From NCBI GenBank assembly GCA_028564705.1, contig JAPXFQ010000831.1:2976001-3040000 (forward strand): a DNA stretch of 64,000 nt, written 5' to 3'. Shown in pieces: positions 22,067 through 34,445 of this stretch. Position 1 is the first letter of the stretch. The number at the start of each line of letters is the position of its first letter. The stretch comes from Apricaphanius iberus. Its lineage: Eukaryota > Chordata > Actinopteri > Cyprinodontiformes > Aphaniidae. Under the pieces are notes generated by a model. The model searched no databases. It was given only the letters and a program-made list of their open reading frames with translations, and was not told where the DNA came from. A program made the position numbers and the translations under genes.

Positions 22067-24334
22067 ATTCCTTTCCGTCTGTGTATTTTTCACAAAGTTT
22101 TCATCATAATTACTGTTAGCATGCTCATATTAGCCTGACTTCTTTACAATGTTTATTTACGGTTGGCAAATAACAAATTTGTGCATTACCGCCAACGACT
22201 GGTATGACGTATGGACCAGAATGTCACTCAAGGTTGCACTTGCTCTCTAAGACTGGTGATGTATTAGCATCATCTGTGCTTTTAGTAAGCCAAGCAGTAA
22301 TGCATATTTTGGCATACAAATATATCAAAGTATTTTCTTTACTGCCTACAAAAGTACAAATGAATAGCCTACAGCACTCTCTGCTGTTAAAAAATAGTCA
22401 ATGTCAGCAGATTGTTAAAACTATTTGTTACTTTCAGAAATCAAATGTCTAACATGACCTTTTTTAACGCACCTCAACAGCTGTCACTTTGGTTTATTGA
22501 GTTCTTGATTTGCTCTTTCTTTTCAATCTCATCTATATTATGTCAGTAATTAAATCAAGTCTGCTCACTGAAAGCTAATTACTTGCCCTTTCAAGTTTAA
22601 AAAATGTAATAGTAAAACCTTTATCCCAGAGTAGGCTCTAAAATTCCAGGGTCTTTTTAGCTGAGGGAGGCCCCTGACCTTGAAAGTGTTGAGATAAGAT
22701 CTGTTCTTTTTGCAATTTTCTAAATGCGAAGGATAGAGCCTACGTAAATATTTTTTTTTAAATCTTGGTTTGAAAGACAAAACACAAGGGAATCTTTTTT
22801 TTTAAAAGAGAGTATAAAATACTATCCAAAATCATCTGCAGCAAATGTTGACTAATCATCAGTTACTTCTAATAATCGTTGCTCACTGGGAATTATGGAA
22901 ATATCTATGCATAAACGAAGGGATTAGAAAAGAGAGAAATTTTCAATAATTTAAGGGAGGTGCAGTAAAGAGATGGTATGGTATCACTAAAAACATATTT
23001 TAGTACTGTTCTTTTGCTCCAGACTTAACCCAGTGTTAAATATAATGTATCTATGGCTTTATTTATGTCCATATAACAAAGCACATGCTTTCCCAGAAAT
23101 GTTGTTACTTTCCAGAAACACAGAGGCCACTTTCAAAAACTTAACAGATACTTCTGCAACTTCCCATGTACTTTCATGGAGCTTTCCTGAAACACAAAGG
23201 GAGTTCCATGGCACATTCCTGGAACTAAAAGCCATGTTTGGTGACTCACATATGAGAAACATTTAGGAGATACTTATGAAGGTTCAACAGGTTTCATGAA
23301 TATAACGTTTTAAATCTAGTTCACTGTAAAGAAGAGTAGATATTAGTTGTGTGAGATGGTTAGAGATAATTGTTAAACTGAAAACACTTGATTTGCTCTT
23401 ACTGTTAAAAGGTTGAGGTTTGACACAGGGGCGGTATGAGCAGACCCTGGCTGTTGTGTTACTGATGAAAGTTCTGGTGAAGCGTTGCAAGGCGGAAAGT
23501 TAAAGATGTTTGCAAGTCTGTTAGAAAAGAGCTGCACCTCTTGGTTGCGAGGGTAAGAGGTCAAGAAGGTTATAGCATTGGGAGAAACCTTGGAAAACAC
23601 AGAAGGTAACAGATTAGTCATGATTTACTCTACCCTTATTCCATTTTAGATTCTTGACCGGCTTTTTTTAATGGTATACTTTAAAAATTATGTTGTTGTA
23701 AGTTGTTTTAAAATTGTGCTCTAAGTGCCCATTTTAAACTTTAAGCACCTGCCTCTCTAAAGGTCTCTGTATGGTCCTGTAAGCGATGTAGCAGTTAATA
23801 AAACTTACCAGACGTTTTGGAAATAAATTCTAAGTATTTGGAAAGTAACTTGTATGTTCTGGAAAAGTGCCGGGTCAGTGACCTCTGATTTGTATGATAG
23901 TACTGCTATCCTCCGTAATCCTGATCACTGTTGCAGAGCCTGTGTAAATCTTTAAAAACAGTTGAAGTTTAGTTAGTAGGCTCCCATCTCAACACTCCAT
24001 GGGCAAGCTGTTCAACATGTCAGTGAAAACACATATTCTCCCTCTTGTACATGTCTTCTGCATGTCAGATCAGACAGTGAGGGTCTCTGACCTTGGAGGG
24101 TGGTGGTGGAGAGGTGGAGATGATGAAAAGAACAAAACAGAAGCTGGCAGCAGGAGGAGTAGTGCAGGGAATACAGTAGATCTCCTAAATCTTCAGGGTA
24201 ATCTTGCTATATCCTCTTTAGTGCAAGAAAGTTCAGCAGCATGGCTCGACTTGACTGCCTGAACTAGCTCACAGCTTTTGTGTCATTAGAGCAAACATTG
24301 GCATCTGAATGCAGCTCAAATGGCCAAATAGTTT
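22067..24334. other. No recognised feature
   Basis: About 2.3 kb without a recognised repeat, RNA or gene. Frames of 66-87 codons on both strands lack motifs. Composition is AT-rich and mixed. Confidence 0.35.
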
Positions 24335-24490
24335 AAAAATTAAAACCTGCACATTTTGGGGCTATTGGAGAAAATCTGAGTACCAGGGGAAAACCCACAC
24401 ATCCTTGAGAATTGGACAGTCCAACCTTACAAAATGATGCAGGCTGAGATTATAAACTGGCCACCTTCTGCCTGTGAGTCAACAACACTT
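24335..24490 (-). mobile_element. Old V-SINE-type SINE copy
   Basis: On the minus strand: GACTCACAGGCAGAAGGTGG, a decayed B-box region (CAGTTTATAATCTC), then GATGTGTGGGTTTTCCCCTG, GTACTCAGATTTTCTCC and AGCCCCAAAATGTGCAGG. Order and spacing match V-SINE central and downstream parts (TGTGGGTTTTCTCCGGGTACTCCGG...). The copy is strongly diverged. Confidence 0.65.
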
Positions 24491-24859
24491 TTAAAAACAA
24501 TTATTTTTATTTGTGGCGATGCAGGTTTGTCAAAAACACCTCTGGCCCTGAACGTCAACATAATTAGTTCTGAAAAATACACAGGCAAGAATTATTATTG
24601 AGTTTTAGGATATTTATATCTTATCTGCAAAGCAAAACGAGATCATCACTGGAACCACGGACACATCCTGTATATACAGCAGAAACCCGATATTTAGCTT
24701 CACTGTATTAAAACATTTATTTTTTCTCACATATCTATCACAAAGTATTGACATGACAAAGAAGGTTTCAGTAATCTGACAAGGAGGTTGTGATTGAGGG
24801 GAGCTTAAGTAGTGTTGATCACAGGTGAAAACAGGGATGTAGTTGGGCAGAAAAGGGAA

Positions 24860-25345
24860 ATGTCAGTCATAACACGTTATCCACAGTAAAATGGGACCTA
24901 TACTGACATGGGCTGAAAGGTCACTCGGCGAGGAAGAAGCCATTACTCCAAAAGCAGAATAAGAGCTAAATTGGATTTGGTAAATGCTCTCAGGGAGGAA
25001 GACCATAATCTTTGGAGATTTGGTCTGTGGGCTGATGAAGCTAAAAATGGCATGCTTGTCCATAACCACCAAAGTTGCATTAGGAAGAAAAAGAAAAAGC
25101 TTACAAGCCTGACAACGCCACCCCCACCTGTAATTTATGAGGGAGACTGTATTATCTTGCATGACTTTTTTGCTGCAAGAGGGACAGGTTGTCTTGGTCT
25201 AATACATTTCACAACAAAAATGGCAGAAAATAAATTATATTGTGTAGCAATTTAAAATTAATTTTGCAGCCAGGAAGTTCGCAAATGGGTCTTTCTAATG
25301 GAAAATGACCCAGTGCATACAGCTAAATTAGTAACAAACTAGCTG
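24860..25345 (+). pseudogene. Tc1-like transposase remnant (salmonid/Sleeping Beauty type)
   Basis: The block ACTGACATGGGCTGAAAGG with TCACTCGGCGAGGAAGAAGC and ATTACTCCAAAAGCAG is characteristic of the N-terminal half of this Tc1 group. GCTGATGAAGC (catalytic Asp region), CATAACCACC, TTTTTTGCTGCAAGAGGGAC and CGCAAATGGGTCTTTCTAATG follow in order, ending just after GGAAAATGACCCAGTGCATAC (second Asp region). Stops and a rewritten middle make it non-functional. It belongs to the same group as the copy at 570-1560. Confidence 0.75.
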
Positions 25346-26310
25346 AAAAAGAAGGAACATTTTGGTAATTTCAGCTTCGGTAAAATAGAAAATGTTGAGT
25401 TTTATTAAATTTCACAGTAACAAAAATCCAATGTGTGTTTTTATACAGTCTTTTAACAGTGAAGTCCATCTTATGTATTTTTTTCTTATGTTGTGCTCAG
25501 AGTCTAACATCAGATCAGTATTGTATTTCTGTGTGGCACAAGGCTAACTTTTACAGTGGGTTGGGCAAAAATTGATGATTCTTGTGACCCAGAGGTCAAG
25601 TTATGCAGAACAACTGTGTCTAAAACGTTAACCCCCCAAAGAGAAGTGTTTACCCTTTTAAAGTGTTGTCTTTTTTTAGGACTTTCTGCAGCTTCTGCAA
25701 TAAATTGAGGAGCTTTTCAATCTTGCCACAGATCTGAACAGGATGAAGAGGGAGAGAGGGAAACAAGCTGTGAACAGAACAGCACACCAGTCTTAAAACT
25801 GATTTTGCACAGATCGCATCAATAAAGTGATGGTAATCAACAATCCTGTGAGCAGATTTACCACAACATGCAAATCTTCATTAATATATCTCATCTTTTT
25901 ACAGTTCTTAGAGGAGAATGCTTTGTTAGAAAGGTAAATTAAATATGTTTACTAGGTACATGTTGAGCCATCAGAGACACATTTAAAAAAATGCAATAGT
26001 GTGGTTGAATAAATTACATTATTCATTCTTATTGACTTCACACTTTTCATGAATAATTTTAAATTTAATTAACATGAAATACATTTTAGCTGTGCCAGTA
26101 GGATCTTCCTGAAATATATATATCATAGTTTGTGTGGAGGTTCCAGAGAATGGTAAGGATCTCGCTGTACAGAGGTATGTCTCAAATATAAAATGTTCAC
26201 CGGCATCAGTCAGAAACCATGACAAAGAAATCATCATCAGTCCGAGGACAAAATGTGTGTGACAGTATGGAGGTCCTGTCACTATAGCTCCTTTTGATCA
26301 TGTGCCCTGG
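25346..26310. other. No recognised feature
   Basis: No supported gene or repeat; AT-rich sequence. Confidence 0.35.
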
Positions 26311-26440
26311 CTCCTTGGCCACAGTGATATCCCTTTGGCTGACTGGTTAGCGCACATGACTCTCACCCGGGAGTTGTGGGATTGAATCCCGCCTGGGCCC
26401 TCATTGTGTACCTTGCCACATGTGGAAGACAAGTGAAATA
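26311..26440 (+). repeat. tRNA-derived sequence (SINE head or tRNA pseudogene)
   Basis: TGGCTGACTGGTTAGCGCAC resembles a tRNA D-arm/A-box, CTCTCAC sits where the anticodon loop of a tRNA-Glu(CTC)-like molecule would be, and GGGATTGAATCCCGC is a good T-arm/B-box. The acceptor arms do not pair and the anticodon stem is poor, so it is not a working tRNA. No conserved SINE core follows; the tail is short and ends near AATAACAAAAGC. Confidence 0.55.
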
Positions 26441-26549
26441 ACAAAAGCACTCCTTTTTTTTCACATTATTTAATAGACAAGATTGAAACTGGTCAGAGAG
26501 GTCACCATGCTGACCTATGGCAACAGTGAGGGAGCTGCAGGATTTTTAC

Positions 26550-26913
26550 TAGGGATGCAATGATAACGCGTTTTTCAAACCGATACGATACCGATACTTG
26601 GATCTGAGTACTTGCCGTTACTGATGGCCAATGCTGATACCTCTACCTCACAAAAAATGCAATAAATTGGAAGACAGGCTTTATTTTCTTCGCTGGTTGT
26701 TACAACAAATGAATGTAAAATAGATAACAAATAAGATGCCAATAAAAAGGATGATAAAACAAAAATTTCAAGTGAAATTTATATTTTCAGTTCAATTATT
26801 GTAGTTTCCGCATTTTAAGTATCAGTTCATGGTATTGATTACTTTGACTGCCAGTATATTAGAGAGGCATTGGTCTGACACTCGATACCTGTATCGGAAT
26901 TGGTGTATCCCTA
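26550..26913. mobile_element. hAT-like MITE with TAGGGATGCA ends
   Basis: The left end reads TAGGGATGCAATGATAACGC with CCGATACGATACCGATAC; the right end, complemented, reads TAGGGATACACCAATTCC with GATACAGGTATCG. This TAGGGATGCACCGATAC terminus belongs to a widespread fish hAT-type MITE. The 364-bp unit has no coding capacity. The 8-bp flanks do not match, so age or a boundary error must be assumed. Confidence 0.65.
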
Positions 26914-27129
26914 CAAGAGACTGTTCTTTAGATTGCAAGAAATGTGTGGGGGAATGTGTTGCTGTCTAAGAAAGCCAAATTTGATGTTTTCAGCAACAAT
27001 TACATCTATTTTTGTTTTGGCACCAAAAACACAGTATAAAAAAACCACAGGGGGCATAACGAAAAACAGCATAACCGAACAGTGGAGCAAGACTTCCACT
27101 CAACCATAACTGTAATTACCCAGCAGTCT

Positions 27130-27760
27130 CACACTTAGTTTAGGTTCCTGCCACAGCAAATCCATCAGATTTAAGTTTGGACTTTGACTAGGCCAATCGA
27201 AAACTTCCATCTAGTTTTTTAATGTATTTATTAAGCCATTCAGAGATGGTCTGCTTTGGATCGGTGCATGCATATGCCAATCATAATTAGGCTTTAGTTT
27301 ACAAACAGATTGCTGGATATTTTCCCTCAAAAACTTTCTGGCAGATTCCAGCATTCAGGTTTGTTTGGGGGTTTTTTTGTACCAGAGTGACAGGACTTAC
27401 AACTTCCAAAGAGTTCCACTTTGTTTCATCAGTGAACAGAACATAACTCCTAAAATTTTAGAGATTGTCAAGAATTTTCTGGTAAATTTGAGACGGTTGT
27501 TTGGGTATGCTGCGGTCACCAGGGGTTTTTGCTTTGGAACTCCCCAAAGGAGTGTAGTTTTGTCCAGTTTCTTTCTTCTTGTTAAATCACGAATACCAAC
27601 CTTAACAGAGGCATCTGACATCTACAGCGCTTTGGATATTCTGGGTTCCCCCTTTGATAAGTCTTGGATGTTCTCTTGATGGAATTTCTTCTTGAGTGGC
27701 CACTCCTGTTAAGGTTCACCACCGATCCATGTTTGGTGAGAATCTAAACCTTTTGAGACA
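27130..27760 (-). pseudogene. Degenerate Tc1-like transposase
   Basis: On the minus strand, one frame at 27397-27621 gives SDASVKVGIRDLTRRKKL, followed by VPKQKPLVTAAYPNNRLKF and a VMFCSLMKQSGTLW stretch. These match the end of the paired helix-turn-helix region, the linker (VPRRKPLLTxxNxxARLxF) and the first catalytic block (VLWTDETKVELF, with D and E lost) of fish Tc1 transposases. Further DNA-level matches run on both sides (TTTGACTAGGCCAATC, GTGGCCACTCCTGTTAAGG). The first catalytic Asp is gone. Confidence 0.75.
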
Positions 27761-28889
27761 TTCATCTATGGTAATAGATATTAACACACCAGAGTTTGTG
27801 ACTCCCAGAAGGTATATTAGAACTGTTTAGAGTAATAAGGTGTATTAAGTACTTATGTTTAAGGGTATGACTTCTTTTTGTTAAATATTTATTTCTGTGA
27901 TTATTTTCCCTTGTTTTGCTTGAGTTTAGTACAAAACACTAAAACAATTTTACTTGAAAATAAACAGAACATTAAGTCAGACAGAGGGATATTTCAGCAG
28001 TCATTACGGAAAAGTCTCGGGGACAAAACCACAGAAAACAAAGGTAGACTAAAGAGAAAACAAGCACACAAAGCAAGCTGATTTTCTCTCTTTAAATATT
28101 TGTGGACATTGTTTAAATTATGCATGCTAGAATATAGCTTTAGTTTAAACTTTTACTGCAAAGTGAATACAAATAATCCCACAACATTTTCCAAAGCGCA
28201 GAAATTCAAGTTGCTGTTGCAGCATTTTTTTTTTTATTAATGTTTTTTTGTTCTGAAAGTAATTATTTGTTTTGTTACATTTTCACTTTTCTATAACAAC
28301 GTTCCTGTCACGGCGCGTTATTTTCCATCACACACAAACGAGACTGCTTTAAAGATTTACCACAAAGATATCTGTTTGTCCCATAACAGCCCTGAACAAT
28401 AGATTAGTGTTAGTTGGCCTCCGGTTTCCAGCTAGAGGCGTCATGCTTTAGTAAACACAGTCAAATATAACAACCCAATGCCCGCTGGTATTCTGTTATA
28501 ATGATTGGCGTGGTGGTGTCCAGGGCCCCCGAACACTGCTGCTCAAAAAAGAAAAAAGTAAACTGATTATAAACTCTTTAAAATTGGATTAAACATTCTC
28601 ACCTGGCAATGGTACCTGAATCAGTGTTTTCTGTTGTTGTGCTCACTGAAGCGTTTTCTGACCTGAAAAAAATGCACAATAGGCATACAAATCTGCCATG
28701 GAGGAACTGCAAGCCATTTACTAGAATGGACACAGCAGAATTAGGAATGGTGAGAGAAAATTATACAGGATGCAACAATCTGTTTAAATTATTTAAAACC
28801 AATAAGTTATAAGATAATCATCCTTGCAAGCTCTAGGTAGGTGGAGGCTGACAGCACCTCCTAAAAGTCTTCATACTGAACTTTTCTGA
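27761..28889. other. Unrecognised, partly unique-looking
   Basis: No repeat family recognised. The piece at 28290-28500 is of mixed composition, with RUNX-like ACCACAAAG and SOX-like GAACAATAG sites, unlike its AT-rich surroundings. Confidence 0.35.
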
Positions 28890-29220
28890 GTTCAATTAAT
28901 TTATTTGGGGATGTTATTTAACAGACCAACTCATAGTAGAGCAGAATTGTGATGTGAAAAAAAATGAATACATGGTTGTTGGAATTATGGCTATAAATCT
29001 TTCGGTGATTAGTTTCTAGCAGTATTAGACATCTAAAGACTGAAACTTTGGGCTTTGACTGTGCCATTCAAATACATAAATATGCCCTGATCGAAATCAC
29101 TCCATTGCAGGTGAGGATGACTGTTTAGGGCTACTGACCTGCTAAAGGATGGAGGCCATACTCTCAAATCTTTTGACATTTTTAACAGGTGTTCATTCCA
29201 GATAACCATATATTCATTTC
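28890..29220 (-). pseudogene. Tc1-like remnant, heavily decayed
   Basis: Minus-strand similarity to the fish Tc1 group near GGGCTTTGACTGTGCCATTC, AATATGCCCTGATCGAAA and CATTGCAGGTGAGGATGACTG (a decayed AGCTCTGGCTGTATGTTTAGGG region), in the normal order. A flanking segment (AATTTATTTGGGGATG) resembles the end region. Very few codons can be aligned. Confidence 0.5.
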
Positions 29221-29800
29221 TATGCAGTTTGCTTTCTGTCAGATTTAAATGCAGATGCCAAATTTTACATTTACTCCCACCTTACCTTGGCGAAGTGGTG
29301 TTACTCAAATGTGCATTGTAAGTAATGATGCAAGTAAAAACTGGACCTAAAAATGGAAACCACAACCCAGGAACTGTTAAAATATCTGTATTTATTATTT
29401 ACCAAATGTGAAATTGATCAGAAGTTTCTCCCTAGGATCAGCTTTCTTGTCAGACTTTTTAGAGAAAGCAGCAGGGTTAATGATTGGTATGATACACTGT
29501 ACATACTGACAATGCAGGAAGTAGAGGATTACCCATTAGAGGTGGCTTCCAAGAAACTCCCCCTAGAATAATTGGACCACAGCAAACTTGTTTCCTCAGA
29601 AGAAGAAAACAGGCAGAAGAAAACAGGCTGTCCATTTACCAGGTATTGTTTCACTCACAGGACCGTATGGAGAAGTTAACTCTATATGGTGGAAATTGGA
29701 AACAGTATTGTCACTGAGTGCGGAAACTCAGTGTTGTTGTAAACTGCTGTGATGAGCACATTTCTCAGGAAATGTGTTCAAAACTATTGCTCAGTGGTTC
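29221..29800. other. No recognised feature
   Basis: A 72-codon plus frame at 29353-29571 (METTTQELLKYLYLLF...) has no recognised family motif; nothing else was seen. Confidence 0.3.
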
Positions 29801-30000
29801 CATCCAGCCGGGGAATTGGTCCAGGTCAGGTACATGGAATTTTGTCAGTCTGTGATTAGGACGAAAAACAGAATCTCGCACCAAGTGAGTGCAGAGCAAG
29901 AGTTATGTATACAGCAGCACATTACTTTTTTTTGTAAATTGCCTAGAGATGGTATCTGTTGTGAACTTGGCTAAATAATTAAACCTAGTTAATTGAATAT
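29801..30000 (+). mobile_element. L2-like LINE 3' tail
   Basis: TTTTTTTGTAAATTGCCTAG, AGATGGTATCTGTTGTGAAC and TTGGCTAAATAATTAAACC followed by TTAATTGAA repeat the L2 3' terminus plan also seen at 11571-11700. The upstream part cannot be aligned. Confidence 0.55.
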
Positions 30001-31679
30001 AGAAGCAATCAGCAATCACTAGCCAGCAGAATTGGGAGGGGCAGAGCAGAGCGCAGTATAAAATATGACAGGAACTTTTAAATAATGATATTCTAGGCAG
30101 CTTTGGTCAGAACACTGCATATAAAATATGTTTTAGCAAAGAATTATGTACTTTAAAGGCTCACATGATGAAAGTTTATTGACTGGATTTTCTTTAATGT
30201 AAAAATATTATTGAATAGCATTAAAGGATCAGGTGACTTTTATTGTACTGTATCCAAACTAGGATCAAATTGCACTGTGCAGTGTATGGCCCTCAATCTG
30301 ATTTTATGATTGGATAATAAATGCAGTACCTGCAATGATTTAACCATGATTGCCCTTCTAAATGTCCTTTCTTTTACTGTATGAAAAAAAGAGTTTGTTT
30401 AAATGGATTCAAAAACAATCAGATCTTGTTTTTATTATACCCGTTTTAACTATTTTAAAGATTCCAATAGCTCCACACAATTTAACATTTAATCTGTCTT
30501 TAACCAGCAAGCTGTCACTGCAGTTTTCTTTCAGTGGCAAACAAGTATTTCTAACCTGCTGTATTTGAGACTCTCTTTGGCTTTCCACTGCAGTTAGAGC
30601 AATCAAAGGCAAACTGTACCTTTAGTTCACATTAATGCACCAACAGAAAAAGGTCGGATTTATTGCTGAAGTAAAGTTTCTAACGAGTTTTCTTCTAAAG
30701 CATAGACCATATCTTTTTTTGTGTAAGACGCTTTGCTCTTGCATTTTCTCTAAACTACAGTGAGCTTCTGTTCTCCTTAGTTTGCCCCAGGATAATGCTG
30801 TTTCCACATGAGTCACCTGTCTAATGCAGTTAGGAATGAAGAGTCCACTTTGCCATTTACTCATTCTTGTGCTGCACATACACCTGCAACACAAGCACAC
30901 AAACACGCTGCAGTTAGGCTTTAAGTCAACCGCGGTTAGAGCTCCTTTCTGGTGTGTTGTGTGGTGGAAATGATAGAATCAGGTTTAGCTCATTAATCCT
31001 TACACTACATGCAAGAGAAATTTCCTGAATTTGGCTGCTCAGTCAGGGTCTCTCAGAACTAATCCCAACTAGCAGACAGGCCTTTAAATGCCGACAGAGT
31101 ATTGGAGGCTGGCACAGCCGAGGGGTCTAGTTAAGGATCACTGTTGTGGAACTTGTTGCAATAACTGAGCCAAAAACCATGTGAGAAATTGGAAGCCAAA
31201 CAACAACAAGGGATATTTAATGTCTCTGTACAGCAGCTGGTAACAAAGTTATGTCTCAGGATAAAAAAATAGAACTTTACTTCTTCCTCATGGCTTCCTC
31301 ATGGTGTTACTCTTTGGTATGTAAATTCTACAATTAAAAATCACAATTTCTCTGGAAATTTAGCAGGCCCTGGAAGGGGAGTGGTCACCTTTGCAGGATC
31401 TAACCCGGCTCTCACTCCCTTACTGCCAGAAGTAAGCACCAGAGCCACCTCCCTCATATATGGAATATATGTGTTTAAATGAATGAATGAATGATAGAAT
31501 ATTCTGGAAATCAGGGAAGACAGCAAAGAACACGTCAGTATTTTTTCAATCAATCTATTTCTAATAGCCTTCTTAACCAGCAGATGTCTCCATCAGCAAG
31601 TTATACATAAAAAAAATAAATAAAAAAAAACAAGTCTATGGATTAATATATTTGTCATAAAGTGGAATGATTTTGACCA
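30001..31679. other. Unrecognised stretch
   Basis: No repeat or gene recognised over 1.7 kb. The part at 30640-31100 is mixed in composition (ACCGCGGTTAGAGC at about 30930, CTCATTAATCC at about 30990) and could be unique host DNA. Minus frame 30622-30906 has no motif. Confidence 0.35.
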
Positions 31680-32180
31680 ATTCCTCCAAACAAGCCTAAA
31701 GATTCTGGGGCCGTCTTCTAAGAACTCTCATCTTTACTTCCTTTCATAGATTTTCAGTTGGATTTATGTAAGGGGACTAGCCGCTTTATGTTCTGTCTGT
31801 GAAACCAAATGAGAGGTTTCTCTCTGTTATTGAGATGATCGTCTTGTTAAAAACATTATCTATCAAGAATGTTTGGGTATATTTCTTTATTTATCCTTAA
31901 GTTATTTAAAATCTGCACCCACACGAGAATTTTCTTACTATTAAACTTGATTGTTGTTCTTTTTGCAAACCTGGTGCTCGCAAAGACATACAAAGTGTCC
32001 TTTATTTTCATCTGATTATTTTCCCTCTGTATTTTATTGACTAGTCCAAATGCTGTAAATGTTAACTTGGCATCAGTAGGCCTTTTTCTTCAGCAGTGGA
32101 GTCATGGGCAGTCAATATGCATAGAGTCCACTGTAGCTGAATGTATAGCACTTGTCATGCAAGACTGCAGCTGGAAATTC
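31680..32180 (-). pseudogene. Degenerate Tc1-like transposase
   Basis: On the minus strand the block GTCCAAATGCTGTAAATG, TTAACTTGGCATCAGTAGG, CCTTTTTCTTCAGCAGTGGAG and TCATGGGCAGTCAATATGC (as on the plus strand) is the complement of the N-terminal half of a fish Tc1 gene. Further left, TTTTCATCTGATTATTTTCCC and GATTTTCAGTTGGATTTATG match the regions of the first Asp and of the SPDxNPxE block. It is riddled with changes. Confidence 0.6.
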
Positions 32181-32559
32181 TAGGTCTTCTTAAGCTTCTG
32201 TGAGAAATATCATGCTTATTGTGTGATATGTTTGCAATGAAAATCCTTTTATTTTATTTATTTATTTTTATTCTGACATTTGATCTATTCTCTTGACTTT
32301 CTTTAAATTTTTGAAGCTTTTCACGAAGGGAATACTATACGAATTTGAAAAAGTTAGGTTTTTACATCAGGCATAGATTTCCATCAACAGAAACCTCAAA
32401 AATATTTACCAAAGGAAAATCACTGACTTGTTCACTTATTTTTCTCACTGGTATTAAAGGAACGCAGGCAGGTTTTGTAAGCATCATAACAGTATTCTAT
32501 CAATGGCAACCGATTGTGTCAACCTTTTGTGAAAAAAAGAATGGAAAAAGAGACAATTA

Positions 32560-32800
32560 CAACTCAGTAAAAGGTGCAAAAAAGTCTTTGTGATGCATCA
32601 GCATCCATAACAAAAGGCATATGCTGACAGCGAGGCAACATCTTCCTAGAAGGGTTTTTCCAGTATGTCAATACTACAGCATAGTCTCATTGAAACAGAG
32701 GGTGTGCTTGAGTGGCCGGCTGGTCATACAGATCTGTCAGGTATTAAAAATGTATGGGACATTATGGAGGGGTTATTGAGTAGCTTAAATCTTGTATTCA
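32560..32800 (+). pseudogene. Tc1/mariner transposase C-terminal fragment
   Basis: The plus frame gives VLEWPAGHTDLSGIKNVWDIM, aligning with the VLxWPAxSPDLSPIENVWxIM block of a fish Tc1/mariner group that carries the third catalytic residue. Upstream, GGCAACATCTTCCTAGAAGG and TTTTTCCAGTATGTCAATAC correspond to the NIFLxxFQQDNA block, where the catalytic Asp codon is changed. The group differs from the other Tc1 copies in the window. Confidence 0.65.
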
Positions 32801-33092
32801 GCAAGAATAGAAACAGATTTGCTTTTATAAAACTAGACCATTTACTTGTATTAGATATTTGAACATTCTTCATAATTTGTATCATAATAGTCTTCAATAT
32901 TCTTCATAAAATCAAAAAATTATGGACAACCCTGAGCATCGTCTTCATAATACTATCCTACAACAACAGTGTCTTCATTTGGAGAATCCTTTAGTTTTGC
33001 TGCAAAACAGACTGCTACAGCAAATCCTTCCTGCCCACAACCATAATGATCTACAACAACTCCTTAAAAAATTAATTAATATGAGCTACAAC

Positions 33093-33610
33093 TAGTGATG
33101 TGAATCTGACAACAACTCACAATTCCGATTTGTGGAGTGATGATTCAATTCAGAAATGATTCTCGATTCAAAAACCGATTCTCGATTCAGAATTGATTCG
33201 CAATCAATACTATTAGTAAAAAAAGTGCCATTTTTTTAGGGCTGAGACAATATGCTTTTCTCCCAATTCAGTTCTTTCATGATTTTTTTAAATTTCAATT
33301 GTGATTCCTCAATATTACAAATTTTAAATTCACTATAGTATTGAAAAGATATAGAATTTTCTGAATATTCTACTTTCCACATCTTAAACCTTTACAACAG
33401 AATGAATGAAAAGTGAAGACTTTTTAAAGTAAACTGCTGCATGCTTCATAATAAAGTGAACTTAAACTTTTTCCCCAAGCCTGGGCTGCATGTAAAAAAA
33501 CCAAAAAATTATTTGAAAAAATATGTTTTTAAAAATCGATTTTCTTATTTGAAAAATCGATTCAAAATTGTTTAGCAAAGAATTTAGATTCTTTTGTGAA
33601 TCCCCCCCTA
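33093..33610. mobile_element. hAT-like MITE with GATTC-rich ends
   Basis: The left end reads TAGTGATGTGAATCTGAC followed by repeated GATTCTCGATTC; the right end, complemented, reads TAGGGGGGGATTCAC followed by AGAATC. Inside the right half, AAAAATCGATTTTC and AAAAATCGATTC recur. This fits a fish hAT-type MITE with TAGGGGTGNGAATC ends. Flanks GCTACAAC and GATATAAT match at 5 of 8 positions, with most differences being transitions. Confidence 0.5.
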
Positions 33611-33721
33611 GATATAATAACATCAATTTCTCTCTGGGATCAATAACGTATTTTTTAAATAAAGAGAAAAATTACACATAGAAAGATATTACTCACTGGT
33701 AAAAAATCATGGATAAGGGAA

Positions 33722-34445
33722 AGTAAGTTTATTTGTAGGGCAGAATTCATACACAAGGCAATTCAAAGTACTTCCCAGTGTCATAAATTAAGAAAACAGA
33801 TACACAGAAAAAAAAAATCAACTTAAAAAATAATTAATAACAATAAAAAGCAAGAGTGCAGATAAAGTACTTTTAATTGTCATATGCACGGGTAAAAAGA
33901 ACAGTTTTCAGCCTGGATTTAAACAGTCTTAGAGTTGAGGCTTGTCTCACATCCTCATGAAGACTGTTCCAGATTTTAGCTACCTGAAACTGAAATGCAG
34001 CCTCACCGTGTTTATTGTTGACTCTGGGAACCACCAGGAGACCCCTCCCTGAAGTTCTCAGAGCCGGAGATGGCTCATATGTCTCTAACATGTCAGAGAT
34101 GTACTTTGGTGCCAAACCATGAAAAGACTTGTACACAACCAGAGCTGTTTTAAATTCTATTCTCTGAGCGACAGGAAGCCAGTGCAGAGACCGGAGCACT
34201 GGACTAATATGGTCGTATTTCCTGGTTCTTGTCAGGACTCGAGCAGCAGCGTTCTGGATGTACTGCAGCTGTCTAACAGCTCGTTTAGAGGGGCCAGTGA
34301 GCAGGCCGTTACAGTAGTCTAACCTGCTGGAGACAAATGCATGGATAAGTCTCTCTAAGTCCGGTTTTCACACTATTCCTCTGATCTTAGCAATGTTTTT
34401 CAGATGGTAAAAAGCTGTTGATGTTATTGGTTTGATGTGTCACAA
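33722..34445 (-). pseudogene. L2-like LINE: C-terminal reverse transcriptase ORF and 3' end
   Basis: Minus-strand translation from about 34362 down to 33873 gives ERLIHAFVSSRLDYCNGLL, then RQLQYIQNAAARVLTRTRK, SLHWLPVAQRIEFKTALVV and GLAPKYISDMLE, ending RLFKSRLKTVLF. This is the conserved C-terminal region of fish L2-like LINE ORFs downstream of the palm domain. The frame is open for about 160 codons, so this copy is younger than most in the window. A stop lies just upstream (TGA at about 34363). The 3' untranslated part ends at about 33722 with a CCTACAAATAAACTTAC-type tail. The 5' part, including endonuclease and catalytic motif, is absent. Confidence 0.8.

Noticed and set aside
26337..26405. 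Functional tRNA-Glu gene
   Set aside because: Acceptor stem does not pair and the anticodon stem is poor; retained only as a tRNA-derived repeat.
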